A DNA stretch of 64,000 nt from Verrucomicrobiota bacterium (GCA_023416735.1 JAEZGX010000007.1:1-64000), one strand, 5' to 3'. Positions 25,384 to 33,927 are shown, counted from the stretch's first letter. Program-made: numbers and translations. Notes: a model not told the origin generated them from the sequence alone.

Positions 25384-25821
25384 ATGACAATTGACAAAGC
25401 CGGGCTGGGCGATGTGGAGGCGGTGGCTGGTCTGTTAAAAGCGGCGGGTTTGCCGCATGAGGACATGGAGCGACATGTCGGACGATTTCTCGTGGCGCGG
25501 TGGGAGGGTGGCGTCGTCGGGGCGGTCGGCGCGGAGGTTTGTGGGCCCGAGGCATTGTTGCGGTCGCTCGTCGTTGCGCCGGAGTGGCAAGGCCGGGGAG
25601 TGGCAGCTGCGCTGGTCGGCGAACTCGAGAAGAAGGCAGGAACGTGGGGCGTGCGGCGGTGGTGGTTGTTGACCATGACTGCGCAAAGTTTTTTTGAGCG
25701 GCGGGGATTTCGTGTGAGGCCGCGCAGCGAGGCGCCACTGGCGATCGGGGAGACGGAGGAATTTCGCGAGCTATGTCCGGCGCAGGCGGTGTGCATGTCG
25801 CGAGAGCGCCGGAGCGAGTGA
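25384..25821 (+). CDS. ArsN2-like GNAT acetyltransferase
   Basis: A 145-residue GNAT enzyme. The pattern LLRSLVVAPEWQGRGVAAAL (acetyl-CoA loop QGRGVA), RRWWLLTMTAQSFFERRGF, and the ending EEFRELCPAQAVCMSR match the arsenic-resistance acetyltransferase ArsN2, whose members end in TxEFxxLCPxSAxxM. ArsN enzymes acetylate amino-arsenicals or act beside other ars genes. Start at ATG 25384; a GTG at 25345 is possible. Just downstream is a broken arsC, and an aquaporin is divergent. I infer a relic of an ars operon. Confidence 0.75.
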   Translation: MTIDKAGLGDVEAVAGLLKAAGLPHEDMERHVGRFLVARWEGGVVGAVGAEVCGPEALLRSLVVAPEWQGRGVAAALVGELEKKAGTWGVRRWWLLTMTAQSFFERRGFRVRPRSEAPLAIGETEEFRELCPAQAVCMSRERRSE

Positions 25822-25830
25822 GCGGGCGAG

Positions 25831-26042
25831 GTGCACAGCGCGGAATCGAAACCTACGGGCGAGCGAATTCGCTCGCGTTGCGGACGCTGCGGGAGAACTA
25901 CGGCATCGATACGAGCGACGCGCGGTCGAAGTCGTGGGATGAGTTCGTGGAGTGACGGTTCGAGTTTGTGGTCGCGGTGTGCGACTACGCCAAGGAGTTG
26001 TGTCCGGTGTGGCCGGGACGGCCGATGCGGTGGAGCGGCTGA
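25831..26042 (+). pseudogene. arsC: Broken arsenate reductase arsC (thioredoxin-coupled type)
   Basis: The reading frames encode the last two thirds of a low-molecular-weight-phosphatase-like arsenate reductase, in pieces. One frame gives HSAESKPTG; the next frame continues with GRANSLALRTLRENYGIDTS and SDARSKSWDEFVE, so there is a one-base shift near 25850-25858. An in-frame TGA follows at 25953-25955, and then RFEFVVAVCDYAKELCPVWP, which matches the ArsC signature FDxVxxVCDxAxExCPxxPG. The part with the catalytic P-loop (CxGNSCRS) is missing, and the C-terminal HW motif is lost. It cannot make an active enzyme. Confidence 0.8.
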
Positions 26043-26089
26043 GATTGCGTTTGCGTTGTGAGGAGAATGGGCGTGGCGTCCGCGGTTCC

Positions 26090-26683
26090 ATGAAGCTGGA
26101 CATTCCCGAAGGCGATTTCGCCGGGTATATCTTCGATCTCGATGGCACGTTGGTGGACACGATGCCGCTGCACTATCGCGCATGGGACGCAGCGATGCGG
26201 CGGGCGGGGCTGCAAGTGCAGCTGGACGAGGACTTGTTTTACTCGCTTGGCGGCGTGCCGACGCGTCGGGTGGCGCAGTTGATCGCGCAGCACTACGGGC
26301 TGACGATCGACGTGGAAAAGGTGTTTCACGAGAAGGAGGCGCTGTTCACGGAAATTCAGAAAGACGCCGAGTTGATTGCGCCGACCGTGGAGTTTGCGCG
26401 GAACGCGGCGAAGACTCATCCGATGGCGGTGGCGTCGGGGGGGCCGCGGGACATTGTGACACGCTCGCTGGAGCTGGCGGGGTTGCTGCCGCTGTTTCGG
26501 GCGGTGGTGTCGGCGGACGACGTGGTGCATGGAAAGCCGGCACCGGATATGTTTTTGTTGGCGGCCAAGCTGATTGGCGTGGAGCCGACGCAGTGCCTGG
26601 TGTTCGAAGACGCCGAGCCTGGGATCAAGGCGGCGCTGGCCGCCGGAATGAAAGTTGTGCGCGTGCCGAGTCGCAAGCAGTGA
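26090..26683 (+). CDS. HAD phosphatase, YqaB/beta-phosphoglucomutase-like
   Basis: A 197-residue protein with HAD motif I FDLDGTLVDTMPLHYRAWD (Asp nucleophile near 15), motif II ASGG, motif III Lys in VVHGKPAPD, and motif IV FEDAEPG. The MPLHYRAW segment after motif I and the short cap match YqaB (fructose-1-phosphatase) and beta-phosphoglucomutase-like enzymes. The ATG at 26090 (MKLDIPEGDF) is the family start; the frame above it only runs over the arsC remnant. It precedes hisC by 61 bp. Confidence 0.88.
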   Translation: MKLDIPEGDFAGYIFDLDGTLVDTMPLHYRAWDAAMRRAGLQVQLDEDLFYSLGGVPTRRVAQLIAQHYGLTIDVEKVFHEKEALFTEIQKDAELIAPTVEFARNAAKTHPMAVASGGPRDIVTRSLELAGLLPLFRAVVSADDVVHGKPAPDMFLLAAKLIGVEPTQCLVFEDAEPGIKAALAAGMKVVRVPSRKQ

Positions 26684-26744
26684 GCGGCGCGGAGCGAGAA
26701 ACAAACTTCACCCGGGCGGAGAAGCTGCGCAACGTGGCGTTCGC

Positions 26745-27833
26745 ATGAAACTTGAAACGCTGGCAAACCCCGCGGTTTTGACTCAGCCGGTTTACGAGCC
26801 GGGCAAGCCGATCGAGTATGTGGCCCGGGAACTCGGCTTGGACCCGGCGACGATCATCAAGCTGGCCTCGAACGAAAATCCGTTCGGACCGTCACCGAAG
26901 GCGGTCGCGGCGGCGCGGGCGGCGTTGGAGCAGGCGGAACTGTATCCGGATGGCGGATGCTACGAATTGCGAGAAAGGCTGGCGGCGGTGCGAGGGGTTG
27001 GGGCCGACCAGTTGGTGATCGGCAACGGGTCGAATGAGATCATCGAGCTACTCGGGCACGTGCTGCTGCGGCCGGGAGATGAAGTCGTCATGGGGGCGCC
27101 GGCGTTCGTGGTTTACAAGCTCGTGACGCTGCTCTTTGGCGCGACGCCGGTGGAGGTTCCGTTGACGAATCACACGCACGATTTGGGAAAGATGGCGGCC
27201 GCGGTGACGAAGCGGACGAAAGTGGTTTTCGTTTGCAGCCCGAACAATCCCACCGGGACGGCCAATTCGGAAGCGGAGCTGCTGGCGTTTGCGCGATCCT
27301 TGCCGGAGCACGTGGTGGTGGTGTTTGACGAGGCGTATGCGGAGTTTGTTGAGCGGGCGCCCGATCTCCGGCCGTTGTTGAGCGAAGGCCGGAAGGTCGT
27401 TTGCCTGCGGACCTTCTCGAAAATCCACGGACTTGCGTCATTGCGGATTGGATACGGCTATGGCTCGCCGGAAGCGGCGGCGTTGCTGAACCGCGTGCGG
27501 CAGCCCTTCAACGTGAATGCGATCGCGCAAGCGGCGGCGTTGGCGGCGCTCGAGGACCGAGAGTTCATGGAGCGGTGTGCCCAAGACAATCGCGCGGGGC
27601 TGTTGCAGCTCGAAGAAGGGTTCCGTGCGCAAGGATTGGACTGGGTGCCGAGCGTGGCGAATTTCGTGTTGGTGAAGGTCGGTGACGGCGCGCGGGTGTT
27701 CGAGGCGTTGCAGCGCCGAGGCGTTATCGTTCGGCCCATGCGGCCCTACGGAATGGCGGAGTGGGTGCGAGTGACGGTTGGCACTCGCGCACAGAACGAG
27801 CGTTTTCTGGGGGAACTGGCTGCGATGCTGTAA
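26745..27833 (+). CDS. hisC: Histidinol-phosphate aminotransferase
   Basis: A PLP enzyme of 362 residues from histidine synthesis (imidazole-acetol phosphate plus Glu to histidinol phosphate). Motifs are KLASNENPFGPSPKA, YPDGGCYELRE, GNGSNEIIELL, CSPNNPTGT, FDEAYAEF, and TFSKIHGLASLRIGYG with the PLP-binding Lys. Length fits HisC. ATG 26745 is the family start; a frame opening at 26655 overlaps the HAD gene and adds no similarity. HisC homologues also serve as aromatic aminotransferases, and no other his genes are nearby. Confidence 0.9.
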   Translation: MKLETLANPAVLTQPVYEPGKPIEYVARELGLDPATIIKLASNENPFGPSPKAVAAARAALEQAELYPDGGCYELRERLAAVRGVGADQLVIGNGSNEIIELLGHVLLRPGDEVVMGAPAFVVYKLVTLLFGATPVEVPLTNHTHDLGKMAAAVTKRTKVVFVCSPNNPTGTANSEAELLAFARSLPEHVVVVFDEAYAEFVERAPDLRPLLSEGRKVVCLRTFSKIHGLASLRIGYGYGSPEAAALLNRVRQPFNVNAIAQAAALAALEDREFMERCAQDNRAGLLQLEEGFRAQGLDWVPSVANFVLVKVGDGARVFEALQRRGVIVRPMRPYGMAEWVRVTVGTRAQNERFLGELAAML

Positions 27834-28099
27834 GTAAGGGCGGCGAACACGCAGGCTCGCCTCTCGTTTGTGTCTCGCGAGGCATCTGTGCTTTAGCGCG
27901 ACTTAAGGGATTCGCTGATGTTTGCCAGGTGGAAACCCCCAAAAATACCTTGCATCACGGAGGGGCATGATGGTTTAAACGCGCCTCGGCTGCCGGCTGC
28001 CGATCTTCTCACCACATCTCTGCGAGCGCTGCTCATGCAAGGTTTGTGCGAGGATGTCGCGGCTCTCTAATGCGGTCGTCTAGCATCAACCACACATAG
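27834..28099. promoter_or_regulatory. 266-bp leader of the exopolysaccharide genes with inverted repeat
   Basis: No gene is seen here. ACCTTGCAT at 27947-27955 and ATGCAAGGT at 28035-28043 are perfect complements 79 bp apart and could close a long-range stem. I see no known riboswitch consensus. It probably carries the promoter of the gene at 28100. Confidence 0.35.
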
Positions 28100-29266
28100 A
28101 TGAAGACATTCAACCGAATCCTCGCCGCCGCCCTGTTGGCTCCGGTGTGTTACGCCTCCGTTCCGGTCGGAGATAATGCAGAAATCTTCCTGACGGGCAC
28201 TGTCGGTGTGCGGTCGGACAGCAATATCTTTCTGTCCGGGCGCAGCATGCCGGGAAATGCGCAGACACGGGACCGCGATGACGTCGTGTTTGAAGTGAAT
28301 CCAGGCGTGCAGTTGGCGTTCGGCAACAACTCCCTGGTGAAGGGCACGTTGAGTGTGACCGAGAGCTTCACGATGTATTCAGAGCACGAAGAACTGAATG
28401 ATGAGCTCGCCGCTGTGGCTTTGAACACCCGCTATGACGACGGAAAGTCTCAGCTCTCGTTCAATGCGAGCTTCACCGAGTTGAACCAAAACACGGTGGA
28501 TACGCTGCCAGGGCCGGGCAACGTGGCCAACGCGCTTATTTTGCGCGACGTGTTTGCTATCGGTGGTTTGGGCGAGGTGTCGGTGACAGAAAAGTCGAGC
28601 GTGGCTATCGGCCTGCAATATCAACAAACCGAGTTCGAGCGCGCGGCGTTCAGCGACTCGCATGTCGTGACCATTCCCGTGAATTATTACTACGAGCTCA
28701 CGCCGAAGGTGGACCTCAGCTTGGGTTACCGCTATCGCGACCGCTCAGAGAGCATTCGTTTTGATACGAAGGATCATTTCTTCAGTGTGGGTGCTCGCGG
28801 CGAGTTCACTCCGAAATTGACCGGCCGGTTTGCCGTGGGTGTTACCCAACGTTCTTTTTCCCACGTATCCTTGAGCCGCGGCGACAAAGATTTGCTGGGT
28901 CTGGATTCGAGCCTGACCTATGCGGCGTCGCCCAAGACGAGTGTGTTGTTGGGTATGAGCAACGACTTTGACACCAATTCCCAAGGTCACCAGCAGCAGA
29001 ATTTCGCGATCCGTGCATCGTCCACGACGGCGATCTCGGCGGTGCTTAGCATCAGTGCGTCGGCCGCATATCGCTCGATTGACTACTATGAAGGCTCGTC
29101 TGCGCGAATTGACGATTATTTCGAAGGTCAGCTCGGAGCCACGTATGTGTTCAGTGAAAATGTGCGGGTCACCGGCGCATATTCCTACCGTGCAAACAAA
29201 TCCGAACTTCCGAGTTCTGACTTCACCGGCAACGTCGTGAGTATTGCGGCTAGCCTCCGGTTCTGA
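28100..29266 (+). CDS. Outer-membrane beta-barrel of an exopolysaccharide locus
   Basis: An exported protein of 388 residues with a signal peptide (MKTFNRILAAALLAPVCYAS). It consists of alternating strands with aromatic girdles, including SVAIGLQYQQTEFERAAF, VNYYYELTPKVDLSLGYRYR and VRVTGAYSYRANKSEL, and ends in ASLRF, an outer-membrane insertion signal. It matches the barrel proteins that stand next to polysaccharide export genes in Verrucomicrobia. It precedes a Wza-like and a Wzc-like gene in the same direction, so I infer a part in export or anchoring of a polymer. A terminator follows it. Confidence 0.75.
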   Translation: MKTFNRILAAALLAPVCYASVPVGDNAEIFLTGTVGVRSDSNIFLSGRSMPGNAQTRDRDDVVFEVNPGVQLAFGNNSLVKGTLSVTESFTMYSEHEELNDELAAVALNTRYDDGKSQLSFNASFTELNQNTVDTLPGPGNVANALILRDVFAIGGLGEVSVTEKSSVAIGLQYQQTEFERAAFSDSHVVTIPVNYYYELTPKVDLSLGYRYRDRSESIRFDTKDHFFSVGARGEFTPKLTGRFAVGVTQRSFSHVSLSRGDKDLLGLDSSLTYAASPKTSVLLGMSNDFDTNSQGHQQQNFAIRASSTTAISAVLSISASAAYRSIDYYEGSSARIDDYFEGQLGATYVFSENVRVTGAYSYRANKSELPSSDFTGNVVSIAASLRF

Positions 29267-29294
29267 TCGGCCGATTACGCTTCATTCTGAGATT

Positions 29295-29333
29295 GCGGGA
29301 GAAGATCGCTGCGGTCTTCTTCCGCTTTTTTTT
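29295..29333 (+). terminator. Terminator abutting the export gene start codon
   Basis: A 13-bp stem with G-U pairs (29295-29307 with 29313-29325), loop of five bases, then eight T from 29326 to 29333. The next base is the A of the ATG at 29334. It would end the beta-barrel transcript or act as an attenuator in front of the Wza-like gene. Confidence 0.75.
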
Positions 29334-29939
29334 ATGGTATTACGTTCGATTAGATGGGCGGCCGGGATGGTTCTTGCGGTCACTCTGCTTGCCCGAGAGG
29401 TGCCGCGCGGAGAAGTAAGTGAAACTGCCGAGTCGAAGTCGGACTATATCTTCAATGCCTCGGACTTGATTCGAGTGCAGATTTTTCAGGAGAACGATCT
29501 GACGCGCGAGGTGAGGGTGTCGCAGGAATATCGGATCATGCTGCCGTTGATCGGCGCCATTGACGTTAAAGGCAAAACGGTGCGGGAGCTGCAGGAGACC
29601 ATCCGCGAGTTATATGATCGGGATTATCTCGTGAATCCGCAGGTGAACGTCTTCGTGATCGAGTATGCGCAACGCAGCGTGAACGTGCTCGGTTCGGTGA
29701 ACTCTCCGGGGATCGTTTTATTTCCGCAGGAACAGGGATTAACACTCCTTGACGCGGTGGCGCGAGTCGGAGGGTTCAGCCGGCTTGCCGATCGGCGAAA
29801 GGTGAAACTCACCCGGACGGTGGATGGTAAGACGAGCACTTTCATTATCAACGCTGACGAGATCATCGAGGGCAATGCGCGGGCGGCCTGGCCGCTGCTG
29901 CAGGACGATGTGATTTTCGTGCCAGAGCGAATTCTTTGA
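29334..29939 (+). CDS. Polysaccharide export protein, Wza-like (SLBB domain)
   Basis: A 201-residue exported protein. A signal peptide is followed by the Poly_export domain (YIFNASDLIRVQIFQEND then EVRVSQEYRIMLPLIGAIDV) and one SLBB domain (RSVNVLGSVNSPGIVLFPQ then GLTLLDAVARVGGFSRLAD). Such proteins form the outer-membrane polysaccharide channel. It is shorter than Wza and lacks the lipobox and C-terminal helix, as in many non-enterobacterial homologues. The ATG at 29334 gives a signal peptide with two Arg; an ATG at 29367 would leave a poor one. No ribosome-binding site fits between the T-run and the ATG. Confidence 0.88.
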   Translation: MVLRSIRWAAGMVLAVTLLAREVPRGEVSETAESKSDYIFNASDLIRVQIFQENDLTREVRVSQEYRIMLPLIGAIDVKGKTVRELQETIRELYDRDYLVNPQVNVFVIEYAQRSVNVLGSVNSPGIVLFPQEQGLTLLDAVARVGGFSRLADRRKVKLTRTVDGKTSTFIINADEIIEGNARAAWPLLQDDVIFVPERIL

Positions 29940-29957
29940 CGCGGCGAGGCATAGACC

Positions 29958-32159
29958 ATGGATCAAGACTCTAAACAAACGGGTTCAGAAGGATACGGCT
30001 ACGGTTACGGGGGCGGGTATCCCGGGTATTCGGCGGTTGGATATGGAGAATCCGGCGGCGCAGCGCACCGAACGTTTCACGACTACGTGCTGATTCTGCG
30101 TGAGCGGATCTGGTATATAGCCGTCGTCTTCCTGGTCGTATTTTCGTCGGTGGTCGTCTATACCTTCAGCCAGACGAAGATATATCAGTCTACGGCGACC
30201 GTGCAGATTTTCCGCCGAGACCCGACGATCATGCAGGTTCAGGCGGTGGTGGATAACGAGATTCGTTCCGCTGAGGATTTGAATACGCAGGTGAAGATCT
30301 TGGAGAGCGCTGCGATCATCCAGAAGGTTGCGGAGCGGCTGCGAGGGGACGATCTCAAGGCGTTTCTCGCTCCTTATGAAAAGGCGGGAAGCGAGGAGCC
30401 GCTGTCGATTCCGTCGATCATGGCGCTTAACCGGAAGATAGTTCCGCAGCGCCTCACGCTGATCCTCATGGTGCAATATCGGCACCCTGACCAGTTTGTT
30501 GCGGCCAAGGTCGCGAACTGGTTCGTGGAAGAGTATATCACTTACAACGCTCGTTTACGCGTGGACGAGTCGATGAAGGCGGTGGAGGAGCTGCAGGTGC
30601 GAGTCGAGCAACAGCGCAAGAAGGTCGACGAATTAGCCACGAACCTTCAAGGCTACCGGGCCAAGAACAATCTTGTGTCGCTCGACGAGCGAAAGGACAT
30701 CGTCACTGAAAAGTTGAAGGCGTTGAACACGCTTGTCACCCAAACCACCGCCCGCTTGCGAGACGCTGAAGTTCGTTTGAAGCAGGTGCAGGAGCGGCGG
30801 GAGTCGAGTGGCGACCTCACGGAGCTGCCCTTCATCGCGAGTCAGCCGCTGATCAGTCAGCTGGTGCAGCAACTCGCAGCCCAGAAAATCGCGATGGCGC
30901 AGTTGAAGGAACGTTATCGCGACAAGCATCCGCGGATGATTGAGGCGGTGAACTCCGCCATGCAGACCGAACGGGAACTCGAACGCGCGGTCAAATCGGC
31001 GGAAGCGCAGGTCGAGTCGGAGTATCAAACGGCGTTGCGGAGCGACCGCGAAGCGCGATCGCAGCTGGCGGCGCAGGAGGCGGAGTCGTTGAACCTCGAT
31101 CGCTACGGAGTCGAATACGACAACATGGCGCGCGAGCTGCAGATCAACGAACAGATCCTGCAGACGATCATCGGCCGCACGCGGGAAACATCGATGACCA
31201 GCTCGATTGAGACGCAGAATGCGCGCATCGTGGATCTCGCGCGTCCGACGAGCGATCCGGTGGCACCGCGAGTTGCGTTGAATCTCGGACTGGGTTTTAT
31301 TGGCGGAATCGGCCTCGGTTTGGCGTTCGCGTTTTTCGTGGCCTATATCGATGACCGCGTGAAAAGCTCCTTCGACATCGAAGGCGTGATAGGCCTGCCG
31401 CTGGTCGGAATCATTCCGCAAATCAAGCGCATGGAGCAGCCGGACAAGGCGCAGATTGTCGTGAACAACGCCGACCGCCAGGTGGCGGAGTCTTTCCTGA
31501 CGCTTCACTCGAGCTTGCGGTTGAAGGACGAGAGCAAGAGTGCGAAATGCGTGCTCACGACGAGCACCGTTCCGGGCGAAGGGAAATCCTTTATCACGAC
31601 GAATCTGGCGCTGACGTTTGCGGCGCATGGCGAACGCGTGGTGGTGGTGGACTGCGATCTTCGGAAGCCGAATATCCACAAGTCGTTTCGGATCGAAAAT
31701 CTCAAGGGCGTCATCGACGTCTGCGCCGGCTCGGCGACGATCGACGACGTGGTGGTCCGTAACTTGCAGCCAAACCTCGACGTGATTGCCGCGGGTGGCC
31801 GGGCGAAGAACCCGACGCACATTCTCAACAGCAAAAACTTTGAGATCATGCTCTCGGATCTGCGGAGGCGTTATGATCGAGTCTTCATCGACACGCCTCC
31901 CTTGGCGGCGGTGAGCGATGCGTTGATCATCCTTCCGTTGGTGGACGGCTCGATCTTCACGATCTTCTTCAACAAGGTGCGTCGCAAAGCCGCGCAGTTT
32001 GCCGCGAAGAAACTGCTCGATGCGAATGTGCCGTGCTTTGGCGCAGTGCTGAACGGACTGAACCTCGCCGTATCCGGATATTATTACGCGCAGTATTACG
32101 ACAAATCCTACAAGGATTACTATGTCGTGATGGCGAAGGACGAGGAAGCTCGCGCGTAG
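29958..32159 (+). CDS. Wzc-like chain-length regulator and BY-type tyrosine kinase
   Basis: An inner-membrane protein of 733 residues. Residues 11-33 are Gly/Tyr repeats (GYGYGYGGGYPGYS). A first membrane helix lies near 50-70, a Wzz domain and long coiled coil span 75-420, and a second helix lies near 440. The cytoplasmic kinase has Walker A TVPGEGKS (about 537-544), Walker A' VVVVDCDLRKP (about 558-568) and Walker B VFIDTPP (about 640). The C-terminus has the autophosphorylated Tyr cluster (YYYAQYYDKSYKDYY). It controls polymer length and export with the Wza-like protein 18 bp upstream. The Tyr-rich N-terminus is unusual. Confidence 0.93.
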   Translation: MDQDSKQTGSEGYGYGYGGGYPGYSAVGYGESGGAAHRTFHDYVLILRERIWYIAVVFLVVFSSVVVYTFSQTKIYQSTATVQIFRRDPTIMQVQAVVDNEIRSAEDLNTQVKILESAAIIQKVAERLRGDDLKAFLAPYEKAGSEEPLSIPSIMALNRKIVPQRLTLILMVQYRHPDQFVAAKVANWFVEEYITYNARLRVDESMKAVEELQVRVEQQRKKVDELATNLQGYRAKNNLVSLDERKDIVTEKLKALNTLVTQTTARLRDAEVRLKQVQERRESSGDLTELPFIASQPLISQLVQQLAAQKIAMAQLKERYRDKHPRMIEAVNSAMQTERELERAVKSAEAQVESEYQTALRSDREARSQLAAQEAESLNLDRYGVEYDNMARELQINEQILQTIIGRTRETSMTSSIETQNARIVDLARPTSDPVAPRVALNLGLGFIGGIGLGLAFAFFVAYIDDRVKSSFDIEGVIGLPLVGIIPQIKRMEQPDKAQIVVNNADRQVAESFLTLHSSLRLKDESKSAKCVLTTSTVPGEGKSFITTNLALTFAAHGERVVVVDCDLRKPNIHKSFRIENLKGVIDVCAGSATIDDVVVRNLQPNLDVIAAGGRAKNPTHILNSKNFEIMLSDLRRRYDRVFIDTPPLAAVSDALIILPLVDGSIFTIFFNKVRRKAAQFAAKKLLDANVPCFGAVLNGLNLAVSGYYYAQYYDKSYKDYYVVMAKDEEARA

Positions 32160-32232
32160 TTGTCCGTCTCGATAGCCTGCTCCCCGCGGCGGCGCGCTCG
32201 GTTGCGGGCTTTCGATTTACCCGACTGACGAA

Positions 32233-33231
32233 CTAACGGGCAGCCGCCCGCTGCAGGCGGTCGTTGATGGCGTCGCCCAATCCGCCGCGGGGCGCGCGTT
32301 CCAGGTGAATACAGCGAAACTTCTGCCGGTCGACGCGGCGCAACACGGCGAAAAGGTGGTGGGCGGCGGCAGCCAAACCGCCGTCTTCCTGTAGCCAGAA
32401 GATATTCCTGGCGTTGTTCGGCAGCGGATTTGGGCGCGCGAAATAGATCCAAGCTTCCTCCGGGCGCGCGGCTGCGGTGGAGGCCGGCGGCAGCTTGCGG
32501 TGGAGCAGGGCGGGCGTGCGCGGACTGTAGTGTCGCGCCATGAGCCCCGGGGCGAGTTGCGCGTCGTTCTTAGGTTTGGGGCGTCGAACCTTGAGCGGGC
32601 GCTGCAGAACGCGTTCGATCTCGGCAGCGGTGATGGCTCCCGGGCGAAGCAGGCGCGGGGAGCGTGGATTACGAAGATCAACGATGGTGGATTCGACGCC
32701 GATGGTCGAAGGGCCGCCGTCCAGGATGTAACGGATTTTTGCGCCCAGTCCGTCTTGCACGTGCTCCGCCGTTGTGGGGCTGACGTAGCCGAAGGGGTTG
32801 GCGCTTGGCGCGGCGAGAGGAAGATTTGTCCGCTTGAGAAGCCGCTTAAAGAGAGGGTGGGCGGGCATCCGAACGGCAACACTCGGAAGAGTGGCGGAGA
32901 CGATATCGGGCACGATCTTGCGCTTGGGCAGCACGATCGTGAGCGGGCCGGGCCAGAAATGCTGCGCGAGCAGAAGTGCGGAGGGATTGATTTCTGCGAT
33001 CCGTTCGAGCTGCGCGAGGTCGTGGATGTGAACGATCAGTGGATCGCTTGAGGGGCGGCCTTTTGCGCGGAAGATCGCGCGGCAAGCGCGAGAATCGAGG
33101 GCGTTCGCAGCGAGGCCGTAAACGGTTTCGGTTGGAACTGCGACGAGGTCGCCCGCTTGCAGGGCGCGAGCTAGCCGAGCCAAGTTGCGCGGTGTGCCGC
33201 GATAAATGCGGGCGCGAGCGGGCTTTGTCAT
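32233..33231 (-). CDS. Threonylcarbamoyl-AMP synthase (Sua5/TsaC)
   Basis: A protein of 332 residues that makes threonylcarbamoyl-AMP from Thr, bicarbonate and ATP for the t6A37 modification of ANN-decoding tRNAs. The YrdC domain (about 10-205) has VPTETVYGLAANAL, KGRPSSDPLIVHI, FWPGPLTIVLPK, SVAVRMPAHP and LAAPSANPFGYVSPTTA. The Sua5 domain follows after APGLMARHYSPRTPALL. ATG at 33231 is the family start. It lies just after the S18 gene and its terminator on the minus strand. Confidence 0.93.
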   Translation of the reverse strand: MTKPARARIYRGTPRNLARLARALQAGDLVAVPTETVYGLAANALDSRACRAIFRAKGRPSSDPLIVHIHDLAQLERIAEINPSALLLAQHFWPGPLTIVLPKRKIVPDIVSATLPSVAVRMPAHPLFKRLLKRTNLPLAAPSANPFGYVSPTTAEHVQDGLGAKIRYILDGGPSTIGVESTIVDLRNPRSPRLLRPGAITAAEIERVLQRPLKVRRPKPKNDAQLAPGLMARHYSPRTPALLHRKLPPASTAAARPEEAWIYFARPNPLPNNARNIFWLQEDGGLAAAAHHLFAVLRRVDRQKFRCIHLERAPRGGLGDAINDRLQRAAAR

Positions 33232-33236
33232 GGCAC

Positions 33237-33264
33237 AAAAAAGGCCGGAGCGCGGGCTCCGGCC
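33237..33264 (-). terminator. Terminator between rpsR and the Sua5 gene
   Basis: On the minus strand GGCCGGAG (33264-33257), loop of six, CTCCGGCC (33250-33243) and then six T (33242-33237). The Sua5 ATG begins five bases later at 33231. It ends the rpsR transcript and leaves almost no leader for the next gene. Confidence 0.8.
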
Positions 33265-33286
33265 TGGTAAGATCACTGGCCGCCTT

Positions 33287-33481
33287 TTATTGGGCGAGCA
33301 GCATGTTGCGCGACCGCTTGATGGTCTTCGTGATCGCGCGCTGATGCTTGGCCGAAAGGTGGGTGTATTTACGCGGCAGGATTTTGCCGGTGTCCGTAAC
33401 GTAGCCGCGGAAAGCCTGCGGAGTCGTAAACGGAATCTCCGCCGGAGTGAGGCTGCGCGTCGGTTGTTCGTTCGTGCTCAT
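33287..33481 (-). CDS. rpsR: 30S ribosomal protein S18
   Basis: A small basic protein of 64 residues. The core GKILPRKYTHLSAKHQRAI followed by TKTIKRSRNMLLAQ matches the conserved S18 C-terminal half (GKIxPRRxTGLSAKxQRxxxxAIKRARxxALLP). The N-terminus is short and acidic/polar (MSTNEQPTRSLTPAEI). S18 binds S6 on the small subunit platform. Here it is not beside rpsF or rplI but upstream of the Sua5 gene and divergent from tRNA-Arg, so all three neighbours serve translation. Confidence 0.92.
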   Translation of the reverse strand: MSTNEQPTRSLTPAEIPFTTPQAFRGYVTDTGKILPRKYTHLSAKHQRAITKTIKRSRNMLLAQ

Positions 33482-33583
33482 GTCGGAAAAAGGAGCAAGA
33501 CACTGTTTTTCGAGGGTGGGATGTCAACGTGCATTTTTGAGATGCAATCGGCGGCAGCATGCGTCCATCTTGAGCGTGTTACG

Positions 33584-33659
33584 GTCCCCGTAGCTCAACT
33601 GGATAGAGCAGCGGTTTCCTAAACCGCCTATCCCGGTTCAAGTCCGGGCGGGGGCACCA
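33584..33659 (+). tRNA. tRNA-Arg(CCT)
   Basis: A complete cloverleaf can be drawn: acceptor GTCCCCG (33584-33590) with CGGGGGC (33649-33655), anticodon stem GCGGT (33611-33615) with ACCGC, loop TTCCTAA with anticodon CCT (33618-33620), T stem CCCGG with CCGGG around TTCAAGT, discriminator A and an encoded CCA. It reads AGG codons as Arg. Its 3' end is the left boundary of the putative island. Confidence 0.95.
33636..33659 (+). other. Putative attL: tRNA-Arg 3' end
   Basis: The 24 bases of the T arm and acceptor end recur with one substitution and one missing G at 54001-54023 in the same direction. This is the usual crossover site of tRNA-directed integrases. The island would lie between the two copies. 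Confidence 0.65.
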
Positions 33660-33927
33660 TTTAGGGCAAAATTCCAAATGGCGCGGGGCGAAGAATGGGA
33701 TTCAAACGAAGTCCCGAACCGCCGCTTGGGAAGCTAAGGTTGCCACTTGCCGTGCAATCCCGGCATGAATCGCAGCAAATTCGAACTCGCCCCGTTCGAA
33801 AATCGGAATGGCAGCAGCGAATTCAGGTTCAGGTGTTCGCACCAGATCGTGCCGCGCGTTCCTGGACCTCGAGACTGAATGCAGTGAAGGCATCGAAGAA
33901 ACTCCAGAAGCCGGTCTTGAGATCGCC
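33660..33927. other. 268-bp stretch after the tRNA, gene remnant at most
   Basis: No complete gene is recognised. The minus strand is open from 33935 to 33702 (77 codons) and contains RTPEPEFAAAIPIFERGEFE, which looks protein-like but matches nothing I know and overlaps the stop of the transporter gene. It may be a fragment left by integration. No integrase is seen. Confidence 0.3.

Noticed and set aside
27834..28099. Riboswitch before the exopolysaccharide genes
   Set aside because: I found only a long-range inverted repeat; no conserved riboswitch core could be matched.
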